From a virus: a stretch of 37,998 nucleotides of DNA. The DNA is taken from positions 1 to 37,998 of IMG/VR virus record IMGVR_UViG_3300030117_001665; one strand, given 5' to 3'. The translations under genes were made by a program, and so were the position numbers. Within the stretch, counting starts at the first letter, position 1. Each line of letters begins with the position of its first letter. Positions 1-5,234 of the stretch are shown here, piece after piece. A model generated the notes under the pieces. The model was not told the DNA's origin and searched no databases. It was given only the letters and a program-made list of their open reading frames with translations.

Positions 1-21
1 GTGTTTCATTTGAGTTTATAT

Positions 22-34
22 TTCACTGTGTGAA
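22..34. promoter_or_regulatory. Small palindrome, candidate operator near window start
   Basis: TTCAC-TGT-GTGAA is a perfect dyad with a 3-nt centre. It contains CACTGTG, the same heptamer that is repeated at the far right end of the window (37937-37985). If the window closes into a circle these sites form one cluster upstream of the early genes. No convincing -10/-35 pair was found in positions 1-106. Operator function is inference. Confidence 0.35.
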
Positions 35-106
35 TTTGGGTATTGCACGGACTTATATTGTCTATACGGTGCGTATTCTATTAATTCAAATAACGGAGTA
101 AATGAG

Positions 107-478
107 ATGACTAATAAACAGATTGACAATTTTAAACCTGAAGACGTTATCAGCTGGAACACTGGTAGACCTTATGACGAGCTAGGCCAGACTATGTCAG
201 CGTGGCGAGACCCAGAACTCGTAAGAAAAGGTTTTACAACCACTATATTTTTCGTTGATGGTTCACGGGGTATTAGTGAAGTTATAGACTGGGATAATGA
301 TGATGCTCCTAGACAAGATCGACGTGTCTCTCTTCAAGATCATGTTATGCGTATTTATGATATGGACACTGTTTCTAGAAGGGCCACAATGGATAACGAT
401 GGCGAGGAGTGGGTAATTCTGGATTTGATAAACGAAGTGAATCAAGAATATCGTAAATCTTTAAACGGGAGTAAGTAA
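107..478 (+). CDS. Hypothetical early protein, 123 aa
   Basis: First gene of the early block. I do not recognise the family. The protein is acidic and soluble, with no membrane segment or cysteine motif. A GGAG Shine-Dalgarno (95-98) precedes the ATG at 107, and the stop is followed directly by the next gene at 480, so the two are likely co-transcribed. Its position first after the presumed control region suggests an early-expressed phage protein, perhaps host-takeover or regulatory; this rests on position only. Confidence 0.7.
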   Translation: MTNKQIDNFKPEDVISWNTGRPYDELGQTMSAWRDPELVRKGFTTTIFFVDGSRGISEVIDWDNDDAPRQDRRVSLQDHVMRIYDMDTVSRRATMDNDGEEWVILDLINEVNQEYRKSLNGSK

Positions 479-479
479 A

Positions 480-686
480 ATGTCAGAAGATATTAAAACC
501 AAACCACATGCTTTTGATCTAGTCAAAATATCAAATAGAATTGTAATGTGGGTAATGGGGCCAGATGAACTAGAACTAATAACAATTAATAAAAGAATTG
601 CTAGGTCTCTGATTAACACCGGAACAATGCCTACATGGTATGTTGATTCCGGAGATTTAATTTTTGACTTGAAAAATTGGAGATAA
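480..686 (+). CDS. Hypothetical early protein, 68 aa
   Basis: Starts one base after the stop of the preceding gene, with a GGGAG-type ribosome site inside that gene's end. The 68-residue product has no recognisable domain. It is rich in Ile/Leu/Asn with a short tryptophan-ending C terminus. It is followed by the hairpin at 698-743, so its transcript probably ends at, or is processed at, that structure. Function unknown. Confidence 0.6.
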   Translation: MSEDIKTKPHAFDLVKISNRIVMWVMGPDELELITINKRIARSLINTGTMPTWYVDSGDLIFDLKNWR

Positions 687-697
687 TTTTTTAGGGG

Positions 698-743
698 TTG
701 ATAAAACGGATAGCATAGGAGACTGTGCTATCTATTGTATCAA
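698..743 (+). promoter_or_regulatory. Long RNA hairpin A with GAGA tetraloop, upstream of Gp88-like gene
   Basis: Positions 698-718 pair with 723-743: a 21-position stem with only two mismatches (704/737 and 707/734) and a GAGA (GNRA) loop at 719-722. A sister hairpin at 1485-1532 has the same stem length, the same C-A mismatch at pair 10 and the same G-U wobbles at pairs 11 and 19. Pairs 5, 9, 14 and 16 differ by compensatory changes, so pairing is conserved while sequence is not. This argues for a functional RNA structure. A two-turn duplex between early genes resembles RNase III processing sites of T7-like phages. It is not followed by a T-run, so it is a poor intrinsic terminator. Confidence 0.75.
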
Positions 744-767
744 CAGTGAAAAGAAGGGAACTACACA

Positions 768-1475
768 ATGCCCACCAAGACACAAATTGCCATCGATAAT
801 GGCGTATCTCTATTCAATGCCCATAAAGTCAAAAGCGTTTTAGACGGCATGGGAAAGACAGAACGTGTGATTAAAAAATCTACTAATGTCAAATTAGGTA
901 AAAAAGTCACTAAGGGTATTTTTAAAGGTATGCCTATCTATACAGTGACATTAGAAGAACGTGCTACCTGTGCTAAAACATGCGTTCATTGGTCTACGTG
1001 CTACGGAAACAATATGCCATTTGCTACACGATACGAAGCTAATGATGCCCTAACGGACACTATGGAAATAGAACTAGAAGAACTAAACCGTAAACATAAA
1101 AATGGTTTCCTTGTCCGTTTACATATTCTAGGCGATTTCTACAGTGTGGACTATGTGGAACTGTGGAATAAATGGTTATCTCAATTTGATAATCTTTACG
1201 TCTACGGATATTCTGAGCGTAAATCCGGAACTCCTATAGGCGATGCTTTAAACATCCTTAGAACACGCTGGACTAATCGCTTCATGGTCCGTGTGTCCGG
1301 TGATTTCAGTCTAACCACTATGACGGCTTTATCATTTGACGATGATATGGCGGTTTCTCAAATTGAGAATAAGCAAGCGTTCCTATGTCCAGTACAAGAA
1401 GATAAAACGGATAGCTGTGCAACGTGTGGTTTATGCTGGACCGCTAAAAAGAATGTAGTTTTTAAGACACATTAA
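768..1475 (+). CDS. Cysteine-rich phage protein resembling the Gp88 family, 235 aa
   Basis: The protein has two cysteine clusters: Cys68, Cys72 and Cys78 near a ThrCysXxxxTyrGly segment, and Cys207, Cys217, Cys220 and Cys223 at the C terminus. Between them lies a conserved-looking core with LHILGDFYS and VYGYSER-like segments. From memory this layout resembles the phage Gp88 family, whose activity is not established to my knowledge. The clusters suggest zinc or an iron-sulfur cluster (inference). AAGAAGGGA provides the ribosome site before the ATG at 768. The gene stands alone between two related RNA hairpins (698-743 and 1485-1532), so its mRNA may be released by processing or regulated separately. 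Confident as a gene, moderate on family. Confidence 0.75.
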   Translation: MPTKTQIAIDNGVSLFNAHKVKSVLDGMGKTERVIKKSTNVKLGKKVTKGIFKGMPIYTVTLEERATCAKTCVHWSTCYGNNMPFATRYEANDALTDTMEIELEELNRKHKNGFLVRLHILGDFYSVDYVELWNKWLSQFDNLYVYGYSERKSGTPIGDALNILRTRWTNRFMVRVSGDFSLTTMTALSFDDDMAVSQIENKQAFLCPVQEDKTDSCATCGLCWTAKKNVVFKTH

Positions 1476-1484
1476 AAAAAGGGG

Positions 1485-1532
1485 TTGACATATCGGAAAC
1501 CATAGTTAAACCTGTGGTTTCTAATATGTTAA
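1485..1532 (+). promoter_or_regulatory. Long RNA hairpin B, sister of hairpin A, downstream of Gp88-like gene
   Basis: Positions 1485-1505 pair with 1512-1532 with a single mismatch (C1494/A1523) around a 6-nt loop. It shares the preceding AGGGGTTGA context, stem length and mismatch position with the hairpin at 698-743, with four compensatory pair changes. It is followed by a T-rich run (TTTTAATTT), so it might also end transcription of the Gp88-like gene. It also sits just upstream of the small gene at 1556. The embedded TTGACA at 1485-1490 has no acceptable -10 at the right distance. Confidence 0.75.
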
Positions 1533-1555
1533 TTTTAATTTGAGGAGGTGATAAT

Positions 1556-1720
1556 ATGAATATTAACAAAATAAGACATGATCTCAAAACTAGTGGGGAT
1601 AGTCATCTAGTTTCATTAGAGAACATTTTAACAAATGATCAGATTGTTAAACTGTTTAGAGCGTTTAATGATACTGACGGTACACCAGACGCTGTAATTG
1701 ATTTTCTGGAAAAGGGGTAA
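1556..1720 (+). CDS. Hypothetical small protein, 54 aa
   Basis: A short open frame with a strong ribosome site: GAGGAGG at 1542-1548, then ATG at 1556. It runs 54 codons to TAA at 1718-1720, and the next gene starts at 1724. The product is slightly acidic with a helix-rich middle (LENILTNDQIVKLFRAF). Family not recognised. Its frame, ribosome site and tight packing make it a real gene despite its size. Confidence 0.7.
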   Translation: MNINKIRHDLKTSGDSHLVSLENILTNDQIVKLFRAFNDTDGTPDAVIDFLEKG

Positions 1721-1723
1721 ATT

Positions 1724-2044
1724 ATGAAAGCATATAAACTATTTAGACAGCGTAAAGACGGCTCAATAGGTCCTTTGTTCATCGGAGCCAGACAGCGTGT
1801 ACCACTAGGTGAATGGTTGCCAGCAGAAGATATACCCACTAAGGGGTTTGCTCATAGACCGGGTTGGCATGCCGGAGCGGAACCTAATGCACCACATTTG
1901 ACCGAAAATGGGCGTGTGTGGTACGAGGTAGAAATAGAAGATTTTGAGACATTTAAAAGACCTAAAAATCAGGGCGGTGAATGGCTCATAGCGAAATGGA
2001 TGAAAGTTATTGGACCCTATAAAAAAGATATTGACTTAAACTAA
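1724..2044 (+). CDS. Conserved-type hypothetical protein, 106 aa
   Basis: Soluble protein with several aromatic and basic segments (RPGWHAG, GRVWYEVE, KRPKNQGGEW). Proteins with this pattern occur, as far as I recall, in phages and prophages of Alphaproteobacteria without assigned function. The AAAGGGG sequence ahead of the ATG at 1724 lies in the end of the 54-aa gene, which indicates co-transcription. No catalytic motif is evident. Confidence 0.7.
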   Translation: MKAYKLFRQRKDGSIGPLFIGARQRVPLGEWLPAEDIPTKGFAHRPGWHAGAEPNAPHLTENGRVWYEVEIEDFETFKRPKNQGGEWLIAKWMKVIGPYKKDIDLN

Positions 2045-2060
2045 TAAACTATGCTAGGAT
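2031..2060 (+). promoter_or_regulatory. Possible sigma70 promoter
   Basis: TTGACT (2031-2036), an 18-bp spacer and TAGGAT (2055-2060) precede the gene at 2089. The -10 match is modest, and the -35 overlaps the end of the preceding coding region. Confidence 0.35.
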
Positions 2061-2088
2061 TTAAAAATTGAAACTGAGGAGAGAGAAA

Positions 2089-2355
2089 ATGACTAGTGAA
2101 TATAACTGGATTATTACTAAAGATTATATCGGAGAAGGCGAGGAAAACGGAATAACCGGACCTTGTGATAAATCAAATCATACCGACAATGAAACTGAAT
2201 TTCGTATGTATGACGATGATGGGGTTTTGTATTATGCTGGTAAAATATGGGGTGATTTTGACGGGTTTGAACCATTAGACGATTTTGGGGAACCTAATGC
2301 CGGATGCACTGAAATCCGTCTACGTGATTCAAATGGAATTTTCCGCACGTTATGA
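2089..2355 (+). CDS. Hypothetical acidic protein, 88 aa
   Basis: The ATG at 2089 is preferred over an in-frame TTG at 2068 because GAGGAGAGAG lies just ahead of it. The product is very acidic (many Asp/Glu, EFRMYDDDGVLYYAG segment), a composition common among early phage proteins that mimic DNA or bind host proteins; that role is only a possibility. No domain recognised. Possible own promoter at 2031-2060. Confidence 0.65.
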   Translation: MTSEYNWIITKDYIGEGEENGITGPCDKSNHTDNETEFRMYDDDGVLYYAGKIWGDFDGFEPLDDFGEPNAGCTEIRLRDSNGIFRTL

Positions 2356-2368
2356 TTGAATTGGAGCT

Positions 2369-2596
2369 ATGACAATGATTAATTTAAGAGAAGCTTGCGA
2401 AGAATATGTTAATCTTTTAGAGACCCCTCCGAATGGATGGGGTCAACATATTCATCCTGTCCACGGTCAATCACATAATTTACTTGCTCACCTTTATAAA
2501 AATTGGGGTGAAAAAGAAGTAAAAAAATGTATTGAAAATATTTTTCGGGATCGTAAACTTAAAATCTCTCAACCGTATAAAATTAGAAAGGACTAA
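2369..2596 (+). CDS. Hypothetical protein, 75 aa
   Basis: Follows the preceding gene by 13 nt. TTGGAG provides a ribosome site for the ATG at 2369; an ATG at 2375 is an alternative. The product is basic near its end (KKCIENIFRDRKLKISQPYKIRKD), so nucleic-acid binding is possible. No family recognised. Confidence 0.6.
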   Translation: MTMINLREACEEYVNLLETPPNGWGQHIHPVHGQSHNLLAHLYKNWGEKEVKKCIENIFRDRKLKISQPYKIRKD

Positions 2597-2601
2597 AAAC
2601 T

Positions 2602-2796
2602 ATGGCAGACTTGGAAATTATGGAGAACTACAAAGAGGAAAAAGATAAATATATCAATGAGTTATGGGAACATGAAATAAATTACTTGACAATTCCGGAA
2701 CTTGTGATATACGCTGAGACAGCATATAAAGCTAATTTAAATAAACTTTCGTATTCGGAAGTAAAGACCAAGTATAAATCAATTATAGGAGAGTAA
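2602..2796 (+). CDS. Hypothetical protein, 64 aa
   Basis: Small, highly charged, probably all-helical protein starting 6 nt after the previous stop. No recognisable motif. Part of the early run of small genes that continues at 2800. Confidence 0.6.
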   Translation: MADLEIMENYKEEKDKYINELWEHEINYLTIPELVIYAETAYKANLNKLSYSEVKTKYKSIIGE

Positions 2797-2799
2797 AAA

Positions 2800-2994
2800 A
2801 TGAAATGTAAAATATGCGATACCACTTTGACAAATAGTGAAAGTGTAACTAAAAACCGTTTGACCGGGGAATATTTAGACACTTGCTCAGTCTGTCAGAC
2901 ATTCCACTACATGACGATGGGGGAATTTTCAGTAGATGAAGTGTTTAGTATTTCACACGTTGAAATAGATAACACTTTACAGGAGGACCTTTAG
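2800..2994 (+). CDS. Small zinc-ribbon-like protein, 64 aa
   Basis: Cys3-x2-Cys6 and Cys29-x2-Cys32 form a classic four-cysteine zinc-ribbon spacing in the first half, followed by an acidic C-terminal half. Such small ribbons often bind nucleic acid or the transcription machinery. As the last gene before the middle promoter (2976-3005), which lies partly inside its 3' end, it is a plausible but unproven candidate regulator. Ribosome site AGGAGAG precedes ATG 2800. Confidence 0.65.
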   Translation: MKCKICDTTLTNSESVTKNRLTGEYLDTCSVCQTFHYMTMGEFSVDEVFSISHVEIDNTLQEDL

Positions 2995-3005
2995 AGTACT
3001 ATAAT
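2976..3005 (+). promoter_or_regulatory. Sigma70-type promoter of the middle operon
   Basis: TTTACA (2976-2981), an 18-bp spacer and a perfect TATAAT (3000-3005). Predicted start is near 3012, at the edge of the CTTAAG inverted repeat. It drives the tRNA and the replication genes downstream. Confidence 0.65.
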
Positions 3006-3006
3006 A

Positions 3007-3056
3007 TTCTTAAGAGATTAACACTTAGTTTAACACTTTGGTTAGTCTCTTAAGAA
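3007..3056. repeat. Inverted repeat at the middle promoter start
   Basis: Arms 3007-3022 and 3041-3056 are inverted copies (TTCTTAAGAGATTAAC versus its complement with one G/T difference) separated by 18 nt. The outer arms contain CTTAAG. Because transcription probably starts inside the left arm, this is more likely a DNA-level protein-binding site than an RNA hairpin. Confidence 0.55.
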
Positions 3057-3064
3057 CACTTAAG
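3029..3064 (+). promoter_or_regulatory. Shared control module (CTTAAG-AACA-CTTAAG), middle copy
   Basis: The exact 16-mer CTTAAGAACACTTAAG lies at 3049-3064. The same 16-mer occurs twice on the minus strand ahead of the late operon (37717-37702 and 37645-37630). The preceding TTTAACACTTT...TTA...TCTC (3029-3049) also matches the sequence before the 37645-37630 copy. Two CTTAAG palindromes spaced 10 bp, one helical turn, suggest a dimeric or cooperative regulator. It lies just downstream of the promoter at 2976-3005. Confidence 0.6.
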
Positions 3065-3083
3065 AAAGATACTTATGATTTAT

Positions 3084-3159
3084 CAGGTGGTGGCAGAAGT
3101 AGTTATGCACTGGACTGCAAATCCAGACTATGTGGGTGCAACTCCCACCCACCTGTCCA
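3084..3159 (+). tRNA. tRNA-Cys (anticodon GCA)
   Basis: A 76-nt cloverleaf: acceptor arm CAGGTGG/CCACCTG perfect, D stem GCA/TGC, anticodon stem CTGGA/TCCAG with loop CTGCAAA (anticodon GCA), T stem GTGGG/CCCAC, discriminator T and encoded CCA. U73 fits cysteine identity. The D loop lacks the usual GG pair, showing AG, and the T loop is TGCAACT rather than TTCGA-type, so positions 18, 55 and 57 are non-standard. It is the only tRNA seen. It sits first in the middle operon. Confidence 0.9.
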
Positions 3160-3185
3160 ATTTAAAAAGAAAGAGGAATTAAATT

Positions 3186-3380
3186 ATGTTGTTAGAAAAT
3201 CCTAAAGAGTATGCTAATATGGCTTTGTCTCTAGTCGGTAACGATATTCAACGTTGTAAAGATGCCATGATGCTTACGGTTATGGATTCCGTCTTTAGGT
3301 CCTCTGTGATTATGGAACTGGACCGGATGGAACAGGAAATTGAAATGGAAAAACTCTTTGACTTAGTGGATAAAGAGTAG
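3186..3380 (+). CDS. Hypothetical protein, 64 aa
   Basis: First protein gene of the middle operon, 26 nt after the tRNA. AGAGGAA lies before the ATG at 3186. The protein is acidic and helical (MDSVFRSSVIMELDRMEQEIEM region) with no recognised domain. Next gene begins at 3393. Confidence 0.6.
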   Translation: MLLENPKEYANMALSLVGNDIQRCKDAMMLTVMDSVFRSSVIMELDRMEQEIEMEKLFDLVDKE

Positions 3381-3392
3381 TAAGGTGTAGTT

Positions 3393-3563
3393 ATGTCTAA
3401 AAAATTTACAATCACGGTTCCTAAACAACCTAAACGTAGAAATACGATTAAAGTAGAAATGGATCGTCTAACCAGACCGTCCACGTTCAAATCACGCAAA
3501 CGTAAATTATTGGCGAGGGAAGCCGATAAGGAAATTAAAGAATATTTTCAAGGTGGAGAGTAA
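3393..3563 (+). CDS. Small basic protein, 56 aa
   Basis: A 56-codon frame from ATG 3393 to TAA 3561-3563 with AAGGTG ahead of it. The product is strongly basic with Lys/Arg clusters (KQPKRRNTIK, FKSRKRKLLAR), so nucleic-acid binding is likely by composition. The following gene starts 2 nt after its stop, which supports it as a real, coupled gene. Confidence 0.65.
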   Translation: MSKKFTITVPKQPKRRNTIKVEMDRLTRPSTFKSRKRKLLAREADKEIKEYFQGGE

Positions 3564-3565
3564 CT

Positions 3566-3772
3566 ATGTTGATTAGAAGAATTTCAGGGTTCACAGGTAA
3601 AATGCACACTATGGATATTCCGGTGACTGTGGATCAGCTAGAGGCTTGGGAGGATGGCGAATTGATACAAAACGCCATGCCTAGCCTCACTCCGGATCAA
3701 CGTGAGTTTATCATGACCGGAGTTACACCGGAAGAATGGGAAAACTCATTTATTGATATTGCAAAACTTTAA
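3566..3772 (+). CDS. Conserved small phage protein, 68 aa
   Basis: Contains a pattern I recall from many small phage proteins of unknown role: an N-terminal RRISGFTG segment, a central EQLEAWE-like helix (here VDQLEAWEDGELIQ) and a C-terminal REFIMTGVTPEEW block. Soluble, acidic, with no catalytic residues evident. Tightly packed between neighbours. Function unknown. Confidence 0.65.
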   Translation: MLIRRISGFTGKMHTMDIPVTVDQLEAWEDGELIQNAMPSLTPDQREFIMTGVTPEEWENSFIDIAKL

Positions 3773-3782
3773 GGAGAATAAA

Positions 3783-4100
3783 ATGTCTTTAGATAGCGCA
3801 CATCAGGGTCAATTAGAGGACAAATATGAGGAAATTTTAGATGTCCTTTACTTGAACATTCTTAACGATGATAAATTTGATGATATGCTTAGTAACCACA
3901 TAGACAATGCTATGGCAGAAGCCGGAAGAGCAGACGAGTGGGGTGTAATGCAAGCAGATTTATGGGACGATGCAGTAAAGGCTCTACAGAGTAAATTTAG
4001 CAGTGAATTATCGGAGATTAGACGAGAGAACGGGATGCTTAAGGACAATATTAAGTCTTTACAGGGTCAATTACAGGAAGCCTACAAAAAAATAACTTGA
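3783..4100 (+). CDS. Hypothetical protein with C-terminal coiled coil, 105 aa
   Basis: The ATG at 3783 with AAGGAG immediately upstream is preferred to an upstream in-frame start inside the preceding gene. The C-terminal third (about residues 70-105) has coiled-coil heptad character (SSELSEIRRENGMLKDNIKS). Acidic overall. Family unknown. The SSB promoter overlaps its last codons. Confidence 0.65.
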   Translation: MSLDSAHQGQLEDKYEEILDVLYLNILNDDKFDDMLSNHIDNAMAEAGRADEWGVMQADLWDDAVKALQSKFSSELSEIRRENGMLKDNIKSLQGQLQEAYKKIT

Positions 4101-4125
4101 CAAGGTTTCCTATATACATTAGAAT
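4097..4125 (+). promoter_or_regulatory. Strong sigma70 promoter ahead of SSB
   Basis: Perfect TTGACA (4097-4102), a 17-bp spacer and TAGAAT (4120-4125), 33 nt before the SSB start codon. This is the clearest host-type promoter within the replication region, so SSB, the following RNA-like region and the replication genes can be expressed separately from the middle promoter. Confidence 0.75.
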
Positions 4126-4158
4126 ACTATTAGATCAAACATTAGAGGAGAATTGCTT

Positions 4159-4533
4159 ATGATAACAGAAGGTGTAGTAGCGTTTAGTAACCTTTCGGAA
4201 ACTGAACGGTATAACGGTCAGGACACTGGTAAGTATTCCATTGTGATTACGATGGAACAGGATGAAGCCGATAAGCTCACGGCAGAGGGTGTAAACGTAA
4301 AGGAATACAAGAACCAACCTCAACGTAAGTTTGTCACCAAGTTTCCTCAGTTTTCGGTGCTTGACGCTGACGGTAATCCGGTCCCTAAGGAAATTCCGTA
4401 TGGGTCCAAGGTTAAAATTCTGTGGCAGGGTGGTAAACCCCATCCTACATACGGAGTGGCCCCTTACTTCAAAAAGATTAAGGTGCTTGAGTATGCAGAT
4501 AACATAATGGAGGACGATGACGAGGAGTTTTAA
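4159..4533 (+). CDS. Probable single-stranded DNA-binding protein, T7 gp2.5-like role, 124 aa
   Basis: Short protein with a beta-rich body and a highly acidic C-terminal tail ending EDDDEEF. The acidic tail with terminal aromatic residue is the hallmark of phage gp2.5-type and other single-stranded DNA-binding proteins, used to contact polymerase and primase-helicase. ATG 4159 is chosen over TTG 4153 because GAGGAG at 4145-4150 is properly spaced to it. It has its own strong promoter (4097-4125) and lies upstream of the replication genes, as expected for that role. The body is shorter than gp2.5, so homology is inferred from tail, size and context. Confidence 0.65.
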   Translation: MITEGVVAFSNLSETERYNGQDTGKYSIVITMEQDEADKLTAEGVNVKEYKNQPQRKFVTKFPQFSVLDADGNPVPKEIPYGSKVKILWQGGKPHPTYGVAPYFKKIKVLEYADNIMEDDDEEF

Positions 4534-4536
4534 GAA

Positions 4537-4692
4537 CGTGTCCTGTAGCAGGGACTAGTCGGCAGACCCACTGCGATGATGAGAAGTGAGGTAGCACTCA
4601 CAAACAAAGGACTCACACTGTTAAGTGTCGGTACTGGTAGCCGTGAGAGGGGCCACGATGAAATGTAAGATTTACCCTATCCATAAATAGGG
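4537..4692 (+). ncRNA. Candidate structured RNA between SSB and hydrolase
   Basis: No open frame fills 4534-4739. The stretch is GC-richer than other gaps and dense in helices. A closing stem 4537-4543 pairs with 4651-4657 with one mismatch. There are local hairpins GCAG 4562-4565/CTGC 4571-4574, GTGAG 4586-4590/CTCAC 4597-4601, and CCCTAT 4675-4680/ATAGGG 4687-4692. A second CTCAC (4612-4616) and second GTGAG (4643-4647) allow alternative pairings. Transcribed from the SSB promoter. It matches no RNA family I know. Confidence 0.4.
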
Positions 4693-4739
4693 CCTTAGAA
4701 GTGTACCCCTTAACCAATTTATTTTTAGGAGAATTTTAA

Positions 4740-5234
4740 ATGATTAAAGAATTAACTTTAGTGGGTATGTTGATGGGCGTGACCGAAGCGGAAGTAAGTT
4801 GTCTCGCTATGAATATGTACCATGAAGCTAGAAACCAATCATTCGCCGGACAATTAGCGGTTGCTAATGTGACTATGAATAGGGTCAATGACGAGAGATT
4901 TCCAGACACGATCTGCGAAGTAGTTAAACAGGGTCCCACTAGACCCTCATGGAAAGACAAAACTAAGCGTGTCCCTATTCGTAACCGTTGTCAGTTCTCA
5001 TGGTTTTGTGACGGGAAATCAGATGAACCATATGAAGTCATGGACTATGAAAATATTTATAATATCGCTATTGACATTCTCAACCAAAATATGCCATACT
5101 TAGATATAACGGACGGTGCTACACATTATCACGCTGATTATGTCCAACCGTCATGGGCCTTCAGTAAGGTCCGTACAGTAGAAATTGAGGATCATATATT
5201 TTATAGGTGGGAATATGGGACTGGCACAGACTGA
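4740..5234 (+). CDS. SleB-type cell wall hydrolase, 164 aa
   Basis: The fold signature of the Hydrolase_2 (SleB-like) family is present: CLAMNMYHEARNQ with the presumed catalytic Glu29, AGQLAVANVTMNRV, a CQFSWFCDG block and an ATHYHADYV segment near the C terminus. These enzymes cleave peptidoglycan, probably as muramidases or transglycosylases. TAGGAGAA precedes the ATG at 4740. There is no clear signal peptide. Placement among replication genes recalls T7 gp3.5 lysozyme, which also sits there. A second, unrelated lytic enzyme (M15 peptidase) is encoded at 24346-24711, so this one may act early, in release, or in regulating transcription; undecided. Confidence 0.85.
   Translation: MIKELTLVGMLMGVTEAEVSCLAMNMYHEARNQSFAGQLAVANVTMNRVNDERFPDTICEVVKQGPTRPSWKDKTKRVPIRNRCQFSWFCDGKSDEPYEVMDYENIYNIAIDILNQNMPYLDITDGATHYHADYVQPSWAFSKVRTVEIEDHIFYRWEYGTGTD

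Noticed and set aside
1485-1490. TTGACA as a -35 box
   Set aside because: No acceptable -10 lies 15-19 bp downstream. The hexamer is part of the hairpin stem.
3084-3159. tRNA gene as a phage integration site
   Set aside because: No integrase or repressor gene is present and the tRNA is complete, so it looks like an expressed phage tRNA.
4574-4583. TGATGA motif suggesting a hammerhead ribozyme
   Set aside because: The matching GAA core strand and flanking stems in the required arrangement were not found.
5185-5214. TTG start for the primase-helicase 30 nt upstream
   Set aside because: The ATG at 5215 has a proper ribosome site and the zinc ribbon follows closely. The extra ten residues are read from the hydrolase gene.
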